DNA of 5,717 bases from Alphaproteobacteria bacterium (GTDB taxonomy: Bacteria > Pseudomonadota > Alphaproteobacteria > Geminicoccales > Geminicoccaceae). The position numbers were made by a program, and so were the translations under genes. The notes below the pieces were generated by a model. It had not been told where the DNA came from, did not search any database, and saw only the letters and a list, made by a program, of their open reading frames with translations. Position 1 is the first letter of the stretch, and each line of letters opens with the position of its first letter. The stretch covers positions 1 to 5,717 of the forward strand of contig JALSRW010000468.1 in the NCBI GenBank assembly GCA_026984595.1. Reading direction: 5' to 3'. Shown one piece after another: positions 1-5,717 of the stretch.

Positions 1-1187
1 TTCAGGAAATCGTGCACCGACAGTGGCGAATGGGTACGGGCATGGCCGCCGGTGGGCAGCACGCAGTTGGGACCGATCACGAAATTGCCGAGGGTGATGG
101 GCGTGTCGCGGCCGAGCAGGATCTCCCCGGCATGGCGGATACGGCCGGCCAGTGCCCAGGGATCGGCGCTCAGGATCTCGAGATGCTCCGGAGCGAAGGC
201 GTTCACGAATTCCACCCCCTGCTCCATGTCGCGCACCAGCAGGATGCCTCCGCGGCGGCCGGTCAGCACGCTGCGCGAGAAGGCTACCCGCTGCTCGCCC
301 ATCCTGGCCCACCATCCGGGAAGCGCGCGGACCACCCCCTCGGCCAGGGGGCGGCTGTCGGTGACCAGCCAGGCCGCACTGTCGGGGCCGTGCTCGGCCT
401 CGATCAGCAGATCCATGGCGGCGATCTCGGCATCGGCGGTGGCATCGGCGAGAACGATGGATTCGCTCGGGCCGGCCGGCAGGCCGGTGTCGATGCGGTC
501 GGCCAGCAGGCGCTTGGCGGCCACTACCCAGGGGCTGCCGGGGCCGACGATCTTGGCGCAGCGGGGTACGGTGGCGGTGCCGAAGGCGGCGGCCGCCACC
601 GCCGCCGCACCACCGCATTTGTAGACCCGCTCGACCCCGGCGAGGCGGGCGGCCACCAGGCTCGCCGCGTCCACCGAGCCCTCCGGCGTCGGCGGCGTCA
701 GCACGACGATCTCGGGAACGCCGGCCACCACCGCCGGCACGGTGGTCATCATCATCACCGAGGGAAACGCCCCCTTGCCGCGCGGCACATAGCAGGCGAC
801 CGAAGGGATCGGGGTGCTGCGCTCGCCGGCCAGCACACCGGGGCGGGTTTCCATCAGCCACATCGCCTGCGGCTTCTGGGCTTCGTGAAAGCGGCGGATG
901 TTGGCCACCGCGTACTCGATCGCCTCCAGAAGCTCGGGTTCGATGTCGGCGAAAGCCCGCTCGAACTCCTCGGGGCCGGCCTGGAGTGTGGTCGGCGAGA
1001 CGTCGGCACGGTCGAACTCGCGGCCGAAGCGGGCCAACGCCGCGTCGCCCTCGTCGCGCACCGCACCGATGATCGCCTGCACGCGGTCCATGATATCGGA
1101 AAGATCGTGCTCGGCCCGCTGCAGCAGGCGTTCGCGCTCGGTCGGGCTCAGCTTCTCGTACTCGATGATGGCAGGGGTGGCGGTCAT
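1..1187 (-). CDS. Histidinol-dehydrogenase-family NAD-dependent alcohol dehydrogenase, HpsN-like (3' end truncated by window)
   Basis: The gene starts at the ATG at 1187-1185 and reads 395 codons without a stop before the window ends. Relative to the roughly 430-residue family, only about 35-45 C-terminal residues are missing. Family landmarks seen are YVPRGKGAFPS (133-143), KIVGPGSPWV (212-221), DTGLPAGPSE (233-242), EAEHGPDS (263-270), FAPEHLEI (331-338) and GPNCVLPT (372-379). The catalytic pair of E. coli HisD (Glu326-His327) is present as E334-H335. HisD zinc ligands Gln259 and Asp360 are replaced by E263 and N368. The ligand His262 is kept as H266. HisD His367, a substrate contact, is C375. 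These changes, and a position at the end of an ABC-importer operon with no his genes, argue against histidine biosynthesis. They point to the divergent branch that includes HpsN (DHPS to sulfolactate, NAD+-dependent, cytoplasmic). The substrate is not proven. The upstream GGAA is only a weak ribosome site; the gene begins 16 bp after the preceding permease stop. Confidence 0.9.
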   Translation of the reverse strand, partial: MTATPAIIEYEKLSPTERERLLQRAEHDLSDIMDRVQAIIGAVRDEGDAALARFGREFDRADVSPTTLQAGPEEFERAFADIEPELLEAIEYAVANIRRFHEAQKPQAMWLMETRPGVLAGERSTPIPSVACYVPRGKGAFPSVMMMTTVPAVVAGVPEIVVLTPPTPEGSVDAASLVAARLAGVERVYKCGGAAAVAAAAFGTATVPRCAKIVGPGSPWVVAAKRLLADRIDTGLPAGPSESIVLADATADAEIAAMDLLIEAEHGPDSAAWLVTDSRPLAEGVVRALPGWWARMGEQRVAFSRSVLTGRRGGILLVRDMEQGVEFVNAFAPEHLEILSADPWALAGRIRHAGEILLGRDTPITLGNFVIGPNCVLPTGGHARTHSPLSVHDFL

Positions 1188-1203
1188 GGCGCTGGGTTCC
1201 GAA

Positions 1204-2004
1204 TCAGCGGGAACGGAGAAAGGTTTCGAGCCCGACCAGGCGATCGAGCAGCCACACGGTGACGGCGGCGACGAGGATGTAGATTACCGACAACGCCGCG
1301 AGATCGGGGGTGATGGTGGAGCGGATGGAGTTGTACATCAGCACCGGCAGGGTGACGGTGCGGGCATCGACCAGCATCAGGCTGACGATGAATTCGTTGA
1401 AGGCGAGGATGAACATCAGCAGACCGCCGGTGACGATGCCCGGCATCACCGCCGGCAGGGTGACGGTGACAAAGGCGTGCAGCGGCGGCGCCCCGAGATT
1501 GGCGGCGGCGTTCTCGAGATCGGGATCGAGCCGGTTCACGCAGGCCGCGACCCCCCAGATCATGAAGGGCAGATTGATCACCGTCAGCGCGAGGCCCACC
1601 GGCCAGAGCATGCCCAGCAAGCCCATGCGGCCGAACAGCAGCATCATCCCCAGCCCCGAGACCACCAGCGGGATGGTGAAGGGCAGCAGCAGATAGAGCT
1701 GCCAGGCGAGCGCGTGACGCAGCCGCCAGCGGGCCAGGGCCAACGCCGCCAGGGTTCCGGCGGGCAGGCTGATGAGGGTGCAGACGGTGGCCACATAGGC
1801 GCTGCGGGCGAAGGCATCGACGAAGGCGCGCTTTTCCAGGATGGCCTGGTACCAGCGCAGGGAAAATCCTTCCGGCGGGAAGGCGACGATGCGGCCCGCG
1901 GTGAAGGAGGCGAGGATGATCACCAGGGTGGGCAGAGCGAGGAACAGCAGATCGAAGGCCACGGTCGCCACGATCAGACGCTCGAGACCGCGCCCCCGTC
2001 TCAT
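1204..2004 (-). CDS. ABC transporter permease, PotC-like
   Basis: This 266-residue inner-membrane protein is one of two permeases of an importer of the spermidine/putrescine superfamily (binding-protein-dependent, MetI-type fold). Hydrophobic segments lie near residues 10-33, 68-91, 103-124, 136-155, 187-207 and 236-256, giving the usual six helices. The cytoplasmic EAA loop that docks on the ATPase runs from E164 (ENAAANLG, 164-171) to TLP at 182-184. Length is typical for PotC-type subunits, which are shorter than their PotB-type partners. The ATG at 2004 lies in an ATGA overlap with the stop of the upstream permease. No Shine-Dalgarno sequence precedes it, so translation is probably coupled to that gene. 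The substrate cannot be read from the permease. The downstream HisD-family enzyme suggests a hydroxylated compound rather than a polyamine, which is inference. Confidence 0.93.
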   Translation of the reverse strand: MRRGRGLERLIVATVAFDLLFLALPTLVIILASFTAGRIVAFPPEGFSLRWYQAILEKRAFVDAFARSAYVATVCTLISLPAGTLAALALARWRLRHALAWQLYLLLPFTIPLVVSGLGMMLLFGRMGLLGMLWPVGLALTVINLPFMIWGVAACVNRLDPDLENAAANLGAPPLHAFVTVTLPAVMPGIVTGGLLMFILAFNEFIVSLMLVDARTVTLPVLMYNSIRSTITPDLAALSVIYILVAAVTVWLLDRLVGLETFLRSR

Positions 2005-2987
2005 GGCCGCACCCGCGGCTTCTGCTGCGCCCCGTGGCCGAGCGCGGCGACCCCGACCAGAAGGAAGGCGACGGCCACGATCAGGCTGGCGAAGACGGTC
2101 AGCACGATTCCGAGCGCCGCGCCCATGCCGGCGTCGCTGAGCTGGAAGAAGGCGTCGTAGATGGCATTGGCGATGAAATCGTTGGCCCCGCCGCCCATGA
2201 TCTCGGGCATGGCGAAATCGGTGACGGTGAGGGTGAAGACGACGACGCCGGCGGCCACCAGCCCCGGCCGGGCCAGGGGCAGGACGATATGGCGGAAGGT
2301 CCGCCAGGGAGTGGCGCCGAGACTGTGGGAAGCCAGCTCCACCTCGTGGGGGATGGCGGTCAGGGCCGGTGCCAGCAGGAGGACGGCGAAGGGCAGCATG
2401 TACTGTACCAGCCCCAGCACGACGCCGCTGTAGGTGTAGATCAGGGAGACCGGACCGAGCCCGATCAGCTCCAGCGCGGCATTGAGGAGGCCCTGCTTGC
2501 CGAGCACGATGAGCCAGCCATAGGCGCGGATCACCTGGCCCAGGAGAAAGGGCAGGAACAGTGCGATCAGCAGAAAGCGGCGCAGCCGGTGGTGCGGCGT
2601 GCGCACGAGATGGTAGGCATAGGGAAAGGCCAGCAGCAGGGTGAAGCCGGTCACCAGCAATGCGGCCAGGCCGGTCTTGAGCATGATGTGCAGATAGACC
2701 GGCTTGGCGAACACCGCGGTATAATTGGCGGTGGTGTAGGCGGGATCGAGGCGGAAGGTGGCCCGGTTCAGCACATGGAGGCTGGTCTCCGCCATCTCGA
2801 CGAGCCCGATCGCAAGAATGCCGGTGATCAGGGTCGCCGGCAGCAGATAGAGATAGGGCGTCCAGACCGAGAAGCGGGCAGGGAAGAGCCCCGCCCGCAG
2901 CCTCTCGGCGAGATCGAGCAGCCGCAGACCGACCGGACGGTCGGCCCGACCGCCCCCCGCCCCGATGTCAGCCCTGCATGATTTCAT
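2001..2987 (-). CDS. ABC transporter permease, PotB-like
   Basis: This 328-residue integral membrane subunit pairs with the following PotC-like permease. Hydrophobic helices lie near residues 46-65, 103-124, 137-160, 183-207, 242-262 and 287-312. IRAYGWLIVLG (153-163) resembles a motif common in PotB-type permeases. The EAA loop is EVELASHSLG (215-224), with IVLPL at 234-238. A 40-odd-residue, Arg-rich cytoplasmic N-terminus precedes the first helix and is on the long side. The only credible start is the ATG at 2987-2985. It places the first 20 bp inside the 3' end of the solute-binding protein gene, and no in-frame ATG occurs before helix 1. A weak purine run (GAAAAAG) lies just upstream. 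The gene ends in a 4-bp overlap with the next permease. Family assignment is firm; transported substrate unknown. Confidence 0.93.
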   Translation of the reverse strand: MKSCRADIGAGGGRADRPVGLRLLDLAERLRAGLFPARFSVWTPYLYLLPATLITGILAIGLVEMAETSLHVLNRATFRLDPAYTTANYTAVFAKPVYLHIMLKTGLAALLVTGFTLLLAFPYAYHLVRTPHHRLRRFLLIALFLPFLLGQVIRAYGWLIVLGKQGLLNAALELIGLGPVSLIYTYSGVVLGLVQYMLPFAVLLLAPALTAIPHEVELASHSLGATPWRTFRHIVLPLARPGLVAAGVVVFTLTVTDFAMPEIMGGGANDFIANAIYDAFFQLSDAGMGAALGIVLTVFASLIVAVAFLLVGVAALGHGAQQKPRVRP

Positions 2988-4071
2988 TCACTTTTTCGAA
3001 CCAGCTACTCTCGTGCTCGACCAGCACCGGGGTGGGGATGCGCAGGAAGCGATCGAGATCCGCCTCGCTGGCCGGATAGGCGATGTCGCCCACGAGATCG
3101 GCCGGCGGTTCGAGTCCGGGGCGCACCGGCGGCAGGCCGAGGGCGTTGCACCACACCTGCTGGGCCTCGGCGGAGAGCGCGAAGTTCACGTATTGCTTGG
3201 CCCAGTAGAGCTCGTTCTCGGGCAGTCCCTTGGGGATCCACAGCGCATCGGTATCCAGTGTGGCCCCCTCCCTGGGCACCGTCCAGGAGACCGCGATGCC
3301 GTTCTGCCTGGCCTCGCGAGCGTTGGAGATGATGGTGCAGGCGAGGTCGATCTCGTGGTTCTGGAACCAGTTGGTGAAGTCCGGATCCTCGCCCAGGAGC
3401 GGCTCGTTGGCCTTGAGCGCGCGGAAGTACTTCCAGCAGGGCTCCATGTTGTCGGGGATGTCCTCGAACCTGCCGCCACCGGCGATCTGGGCCGGGGCGA
3501 AGAGGCCGATCCCATCGTCGTACATCGCCACCCGCTTGCGGAAGGCGGAATCGAGCATGGCGTTCCAGCTCTCCGGCGCCCGCTCGGGGAAGGCCTTCTG
3601 GCTGTAGGCCAGCACATAGGCATAGGAATAGACATTGACGAGCGGCCATCCCTCGAGGCCCACGGGTCTCGCCAGCGGCAGGAGCCCCTCGAGATTGGCG
3701 AGGTCGCCCAGATCCTCGGTGACCCCCCGCAGCGCCGATTTGGTGGCGTTGGTGGTGGTGTCCCAGTTGACATGGATGGGCGGCATCCGGCCCTGGTCCA
3801 CGGCCGCCCAGATCTTGGGGCGGATCTCGTTGTCCTCGGTCAGATCGTGCCGCACCTCGATGCCGGTCATGGCGGTGAAGGGATCGGACACCCCCTTCTT
3901 CAGCGCCTCGACCCACACCCCGCCCCATGCGCGGACGATGATCTCGGCCGGCTTCTCCTGGGCCAGCGCCCGCGGCAGTCGCAGCAGGTAGGGAGCGGCG
4001 ATGGCGGTGGCGGCGGTGCTCGTCAGGAAGCGCCGGCGTGGCAGACGAAGATTGCGGGGTTTGCTATGCAT
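2968..4071 (-). CDS. Extracellular solute-binding protein of a PotD-like ABC importer, Tat-exported
   Basis: This 367-residue periplasmic binding protein captures the substrate and delivers it to the two permeases. The N-terminus carries a twin-arginine signal: PRRRFLTS (11-18), a short Ala-rich hydrophobic stretch (19-30), and a likely cleavage site after ALA (35-37). Mature-protein landmarks are RAWGG (47-51), PFTAMTG (64-70), the VNWDTTTN region (101-108), ESWNAMLD (167-174), and a C-terminal block typical of family 1/8 binding proteins (WIPKGLPEN, 278-286; VNFALSAEAQQ, 295-305). Length is typical. I do not see the full polyamine-binding constellation of PotD/PotF, so polyamine specificity should not be assumed. 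The ATG at 4071 is preceded by GGGAGGA with a tight spacing (3 nt after GGAGG) and lies 8 bp inside the end of the ATPase gene. Confidence 0.93.
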   Translation of the reverse strand: MHSKPRNLRLPRRRFLTSTAATAIAAPYLLRLPRALAQEKPAEIIVRAWGGVWVEALKKGVSDPFTAMTGIEVRHDLTEDNEIRPKIWAAVDQGRMPPIHVNWDTTTNATKSALRGVTEDLGDLANLEGLLPLARPVGLEGWPLVNVYSYAYVLAYSQKAFPERAPESWNAMLDSAFRKRVAMYDDGIGLFAPAQIAGGGRFEDIPDNMEPCWKYFRALKANEPLLGEDPDFTNWFQNHEIDLACTIISNAREARQNGIAVSWTVPREGATLDTDALWIPKGLPENELYWAKQYVNFALSAEAQQVWCNALGLPPVRPGLEPPADLVGDIAYPASEADLDRFLRIPTPVLVEHESSWFEKVNEIMQG

Positions 4072-5233
4072 TGTCCTCCCTCTCCGGTTGGCCGACCGTT
4101 GTTGCCGTTTCGGGTTCGGCTCGGAAGATCATCAGGTCCGAGGCCCGCCAGCCGAGCCGCACGCGCTCCCCCGGCCGGTGCCTGCGGTGACGCAGGGGAT
4201 CGGCATCGACGAAGCGCAGCGGAACATCGCCCAAGGTCTCGGCGCGCGCACTATAGACGAGCCGTTCCCCCTCGAAAATGACTTCGAGGATCTCGGCCTC
4301 GACCGTGTCCCATCCCTCGCCCGGATCCTCCTCCAGGATGCGCAGGCGCTCGGCCCGGAGTGCGGCCTCGATCCGCGCACCGGGAGGGATCGAGGGGTCG
4401 GCCACCCGCCCGCCGAGCCGCATGTCGCCGATGCGCAACCGGGCATGGCCCCGGTGGCTGTCGAGCAGTTCGCCGGCGAGGAAGTTGGTGAGCCCCAGAA
4501 AGCCGGCGACGAAACGGTTCTCCGGCCGGTGATACAGGGTCTCGGGCACCGCCATCTGCTGGATGCGGCCGGCATCCATGACCATGATCCGGTCCGACAT
4601 CACCAGCGCCTCGCGCTGGTCGTGGGTGACGTTGACGGTGGTCACCCCGAGCTCGCGCTGGATGCGGCGGAACTCGAGCTGCATCTCCTGCCTGAGCTTG
4701 CGGTCGAGAGCGGCCAGGGGTTCGTCGAGCAGCAGCAGATCGGGCTCGAAGACCAGCGCCCGGGCGATCGCCACGCGCTGCTGCTGGCCTCCCGAGAGCT
4801 CGTGGATGCGTCGCTCGCCGAGCCCCTCGAGCTGCACCAGGCGCAGATAGCGCTCCACCCTGGCCGCCGTCTCCTCGCGCGGGAAGCCGCGCATCCTGAG
4901 CGGATAGGCGATGTTCTGCGCCGCCGTCATGTGGGGAAACAATGCCAGCCGCTGGAACACCATGCCGACCGAACGGCGGTAGGGCGGGAGATCGCGGACC
5001 GGGCGACCATGGATCCAGATCTCGCCGGCGCTGGGCTCGATGAAGCCGGCGATCATCCGCAGCAGGGTGGTCTTGCCGCAGCCCGAGGGGCCGAGGATGG
5101 TGAGAAAGGCGCCCCGCTCCAGGGTGAAATCGACATCCGCCACCGCCAGCACATCGTCGAAACGCTTGCTGACCTTCTCCACCCGCACCATGGGTTCGAC
5201 CGCCCGCGGCCGCCCGGCACCTTCCCTCTTCAA
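4064..5233 (-). CDS. ABC transporter ATP-binding protein, PotA-like (likely TTG start)
   Basis: This cytoplasmic ATPase powers the importer. Numbering here is from the upstream ATG at 5248. Walker A is GPSGCGKT (53-60), the Q-loop is VFQ (Q99), the signature is LSGGQ (151-155), Walker B is LLLLDEP (171-177), the D-loop is ALD (180-182) and the switch His is H209 in THD. All catalytic residues are intact. A C-terminal TOBE-type extension (about 250-375) is characteristic of PotA/FbpC/MalK-like subunits. I prefer the TTG at 5233-5231 as the start, because GGAGGA (5241-5246) lies 7 nt upstream of it. The ATG at 5248 has no ribosome site, and that candidate site sits over its own first codons. 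The preferred protein is 389 residues; the ATG version would be 394. The ATG at 5191 is a third, less likely option. The gene leads the operon and ends with an 8-bp overlap into the binding-protein gene. Confidence 0.94.
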   Translation of the reverse strand: MKREGAGRPRAVEPMVRVEKVSKRFDDVLAVADVDFTLERGAFLTILGPSGCGKTTLLRMIAGFIEPSAGEIWIHGRPVRDLPPYRRSVGMVFQRLALFPHMTAAQNIAYPLRMRGFPREETAARVERYLRLVQLEGLGERRIHELSGGQQQRVAIARALVFEPDLLLLDEPLAALDRKLRQEMQLEFRRIQRELGVTTVNVTHDQREALVMSDRIMVMDAGRIQQMAVPETLYHRPENRFVAGFLGLTNFLAGELLDSHRGHARLRIGDMRLGGRVADPSIPPGARIEAALRAERLRILEEDPGEGWDTVEAEILEVIFEGERLVYSARAETLGDVPLRFVDADPLRHRRHRPGERVRLGWRASDLMIFRAEPETATTVGQPEREDNA

Positions 5234-5240
5234 GCCGCCT

Positions 5241-5246
5241 TCCTCC
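5241..5246 (-). promoter_or_regulatory. Shine-Dalgarno site deciding a TTG start for the ATPase gene
   Basis: Read on the minus strand this is GGAGGA, followed by 7 nt and then TTG at 5233-5231. It is the strongest ribosome-binding match near the 5' end of the ATPase gene, and it overlaps the alternative ATG at 5248-5246. That position makes the ATG an unlikely initiation codon. Confidence 0.6.
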
Positions 5247-5270
5247 ATTCATCGACCGGCCACAGGGTGA

Positions 5271-5284
5271 CGCGCGGGCGCGCG
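5271..5284. repeat. Short inverted repeat CGCGCG-GG-CGCGCG
   Basis: Two self-complementary 6-bp CGCGCG arms are separated by GG. The repeat lies about 38 bp upstream of the likely ATPase start. It could be an operator half-site pair, but alternating CG runs arise readily by chance in DNA this GC-rich. Confidence 0.3.
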
Positions 5285-5317
5285 ATCGGCAAGGCCGCAA
5301 GTGGCACCCTCTTGCAT

Positions 5318-5332
5318 CCCGGCGCGGCCGGG
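5318..5332. repeat. Short inverted repeat CCCGGC-GCG-GCCGGG
   Basis: Perfect 6-bp arms flank a 3-nt centre and end about 31 nt before the SDR start codon. It could be an operator over the SDR promoter or a small leader hairpin. No T-run follows, so it is not a classical terminator. Chance occurrence is plausible. Confidence 0.3.
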
Positions 5333-5350
5333 GCAGGATGGCGGGAACCA

Positions 5351-5357
5351 GGGGAGG
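5351..5357 (+). promoter_or_regulatory. Ribosome-binding site of the SDR gene
   Basis: GGGGAGG lies 6 nt before the ATG at 5364. It is a strong Shine-Dalgarno match with good spacing and fixes the start of the truncated SDR gene. Confidence 0.65.
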
Positions 5358-5363
5358 GACGGG

Positions 5364-5717
5364 ATGCTCGAACCGGTGGTCGCCGATTTCTCGCTCACGG
5401 GGCGCAGGGCCGTGGTGACCGGAGCCAGCCGCGGCATCGGCCGGGCACTGGCCGAAGGTCTCGCCCGCTTCGGTGCCCGGGTGGCGCTTCTGGCTCGGAG
5501 CGCCGATGTGCTGGCCGCGACCCAGAGCGCCATCGAGGCGGCAGGCGGGCAGGCCGTCGCCCATGTCGCCGACGTCCGCGACATCGAGGGCTTGCGCCGG
5601 GCGGTGCAGCGTGCGGCCGAGGATCTCGGCGGCATCGACATTCTCGTCAACAATGCCGGGACCGAGCAGATCTGCCCGTCCCTGGAGGTCAGCGAGGAAG
5701 TCTGGGACCGGATCCTC
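5364..5717 (+). CDS. Short-chain dehydrogenase/reductase, classical SDR (3' end truncated by window)
   Basis: The first 118 codons of a classical SDR are present; the family is usually about 250 residues. The Rossmann fold is clear. The glycine-rich cofactor loop is TGASRGIG (19-26), strand 2 ends in ALLARS (41-46), D70 in ADV is the usual adenine contact, and NNAG (96-99) follows strand 4. R23 in the glycine loop and R45 after strand 2, with no Asp there, suggest NADP(H) rather than NAD(H). The Ser-Tyr-Lys catalytic residues lie beyond the window edge and cannot be checked. The N-terminus (FSLTGRRAVVTG) looks like gluconate 5-dehydrogenase or FabG-like SDRs. Its divergent placement beside the transporter/HisD-family operon suggests a second oxidoreductase in the same pathway, for example the role HpsO plays in DHPS degradation. 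That role is speculative. The start is fixed by a strong ribosome site. Confidence 0.9.
   Translation, partial: MLEPVVADFSLTGRRAVVTGASRGIGRALAEGLARFGARVALLARSADVLAATQSAIEAAGGQAVAHVADVRDIEGLRRAVQRAAEDLGGIDILVNNAGTEQICPSLEVSEEVWDRIL

Larger units (their letters stand above)
5234..5363. promoter_or_regulatory. Divergent intergenic promoter/operator region
   Basis: These 130 bp separate the minus-strand transporter operon from the plus-strand SDR gene, so promoters for both directions should lie here. I see no convincing sigma-70 match. The best plus-strand candidate is TTGCAT (5312-5317), then 17 bp, then AGGATG (5335-5340), and its -10 element is poor. Two short perfect inverted repeats (5271-5284 and 5318-5332) and repeated GCAAG words (5289-5293 and 5297-5301, with inverted CTTGC at 5311-5315) are possible operator elements. 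The shared region suggests that both transcripts answer to one regulator, whose gene is not in this window. Promoter assignment is inference from gene orientation. Confidence 0.5.

Noticed and set aside
12..1262. Long plus-strand open frame of 416 codons opposite the HisD-family gene
   Set aside because: It is antisense to a clear dehydrogenase, and its translation is low-complexity, rich in Gly, His, Arg and Ala, with no recognisable domain. This is typical of a shadow frame in GC-rich DNA.
1684..1697. CAGCAG(CAG)AT words recurring near 1684, 2840 and 4730, possible dispersed repeats
   Set aside because: They are antisense of Leu-Leu-Leu codon runs (CTG CTG) in membrane segments and Walker B, so codon bias explains them.
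898..2160. Long plus-strand open frame of 420 codons opposite the PotC-like permease and the ends of its neighbours
   Set aside because: It spans three real minus-strand genes, and its product is a run of Gln, Asp, Gly and His produced by antisense reading of hydrophobic codons.
2034..2981. Plus-strand open frame of 315 codons opposite the PotB-like permease
   Set aside because: It mirrors the permease gene and has the same Gln/Asp/Gly-rich antisense composition. No ribosome site or domain was seen.
2965..4281. Plus-strand open frame of 438 codons opposite the solute-binding protein
   Set aside because: It is antisense to a gene with a clear Tat signal and binding-protein motifs, and its translation shows no family resemblance.
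4251..5564. Minus-strand open frame of 437 codons in another frame of the ATPase gene, running through the intergenic region
   Set aside because: It overlaps the ATPase, which has every ABC motif, in a different frame, and crosses into the antisense of the SDR. Its product is low-complexity Arg/Gly/Ala.

Overview
The window is a compact, GC-rich stretch (by eye roughly two thirds G+C) with near-continuous coding. It suggests a proteobacterium, most likely a heterotrophic alphaproteobacterium of the Rhodospirillales/Rhizobiales kind. That placement is inferred from base composition, codon use and gene content; no rRNA or other phylogenetic marker is present.

Layout. From about 5233 down to 1, five genes lie head to tail on the minus strand. 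In transcription order they are: an ABC transporter ATPase (4064-5233); a Tat-exported solute-binding protein (2968-4071); two inner-membrane permeases (2001-2987 and 1204-2004); and a histidinol-dehydrogenase-family enzyme (1187 to 1, cut off by the window edge before its C-terminus). The junctions are overlaps of 8, 20 and 4 bp and then a 16-bp gap. No terminator or internal promoter is evident, so this looks like one polycistronic unit. About 130 bp of non-coding DNA (5234-5363) separates it from a divergent plus-strand short-chain dehydrogenase/reductase (5364 to the right edge, also truncated).

How the genes fit together. The ABC system has the architecture of the spermidine/putrescine (PotABCD) superfamily, whose members import many small organic molecules, not only polyamines. 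The last operon gene is not an ordinary histidine-biosynthesis HisD. It keeps the catalytic Glu-His pair, but two zinc ligands are changed (Gln to Glu and Asp to Asn), and the position of a substrate-contacting His is Cys. This divergent branch includes HpsN, the enzyme that oxidises 2,3-dihydroxypropane-1-sulfonate (DHPS) to sulfolactate. With an SDR next door, the simplest reading is an import-and-oxidise catabolic module for a hydroxylated small molecule. DHPS or a related C3 sulfonate/polyol is the leading but unproven guess.

Long open frames on the opposite strand of every gene are judged to be GC-rich shadow frames. No RNA genes, mobile elements, CRISPR arrays or transcriptional regulator genes were seen.
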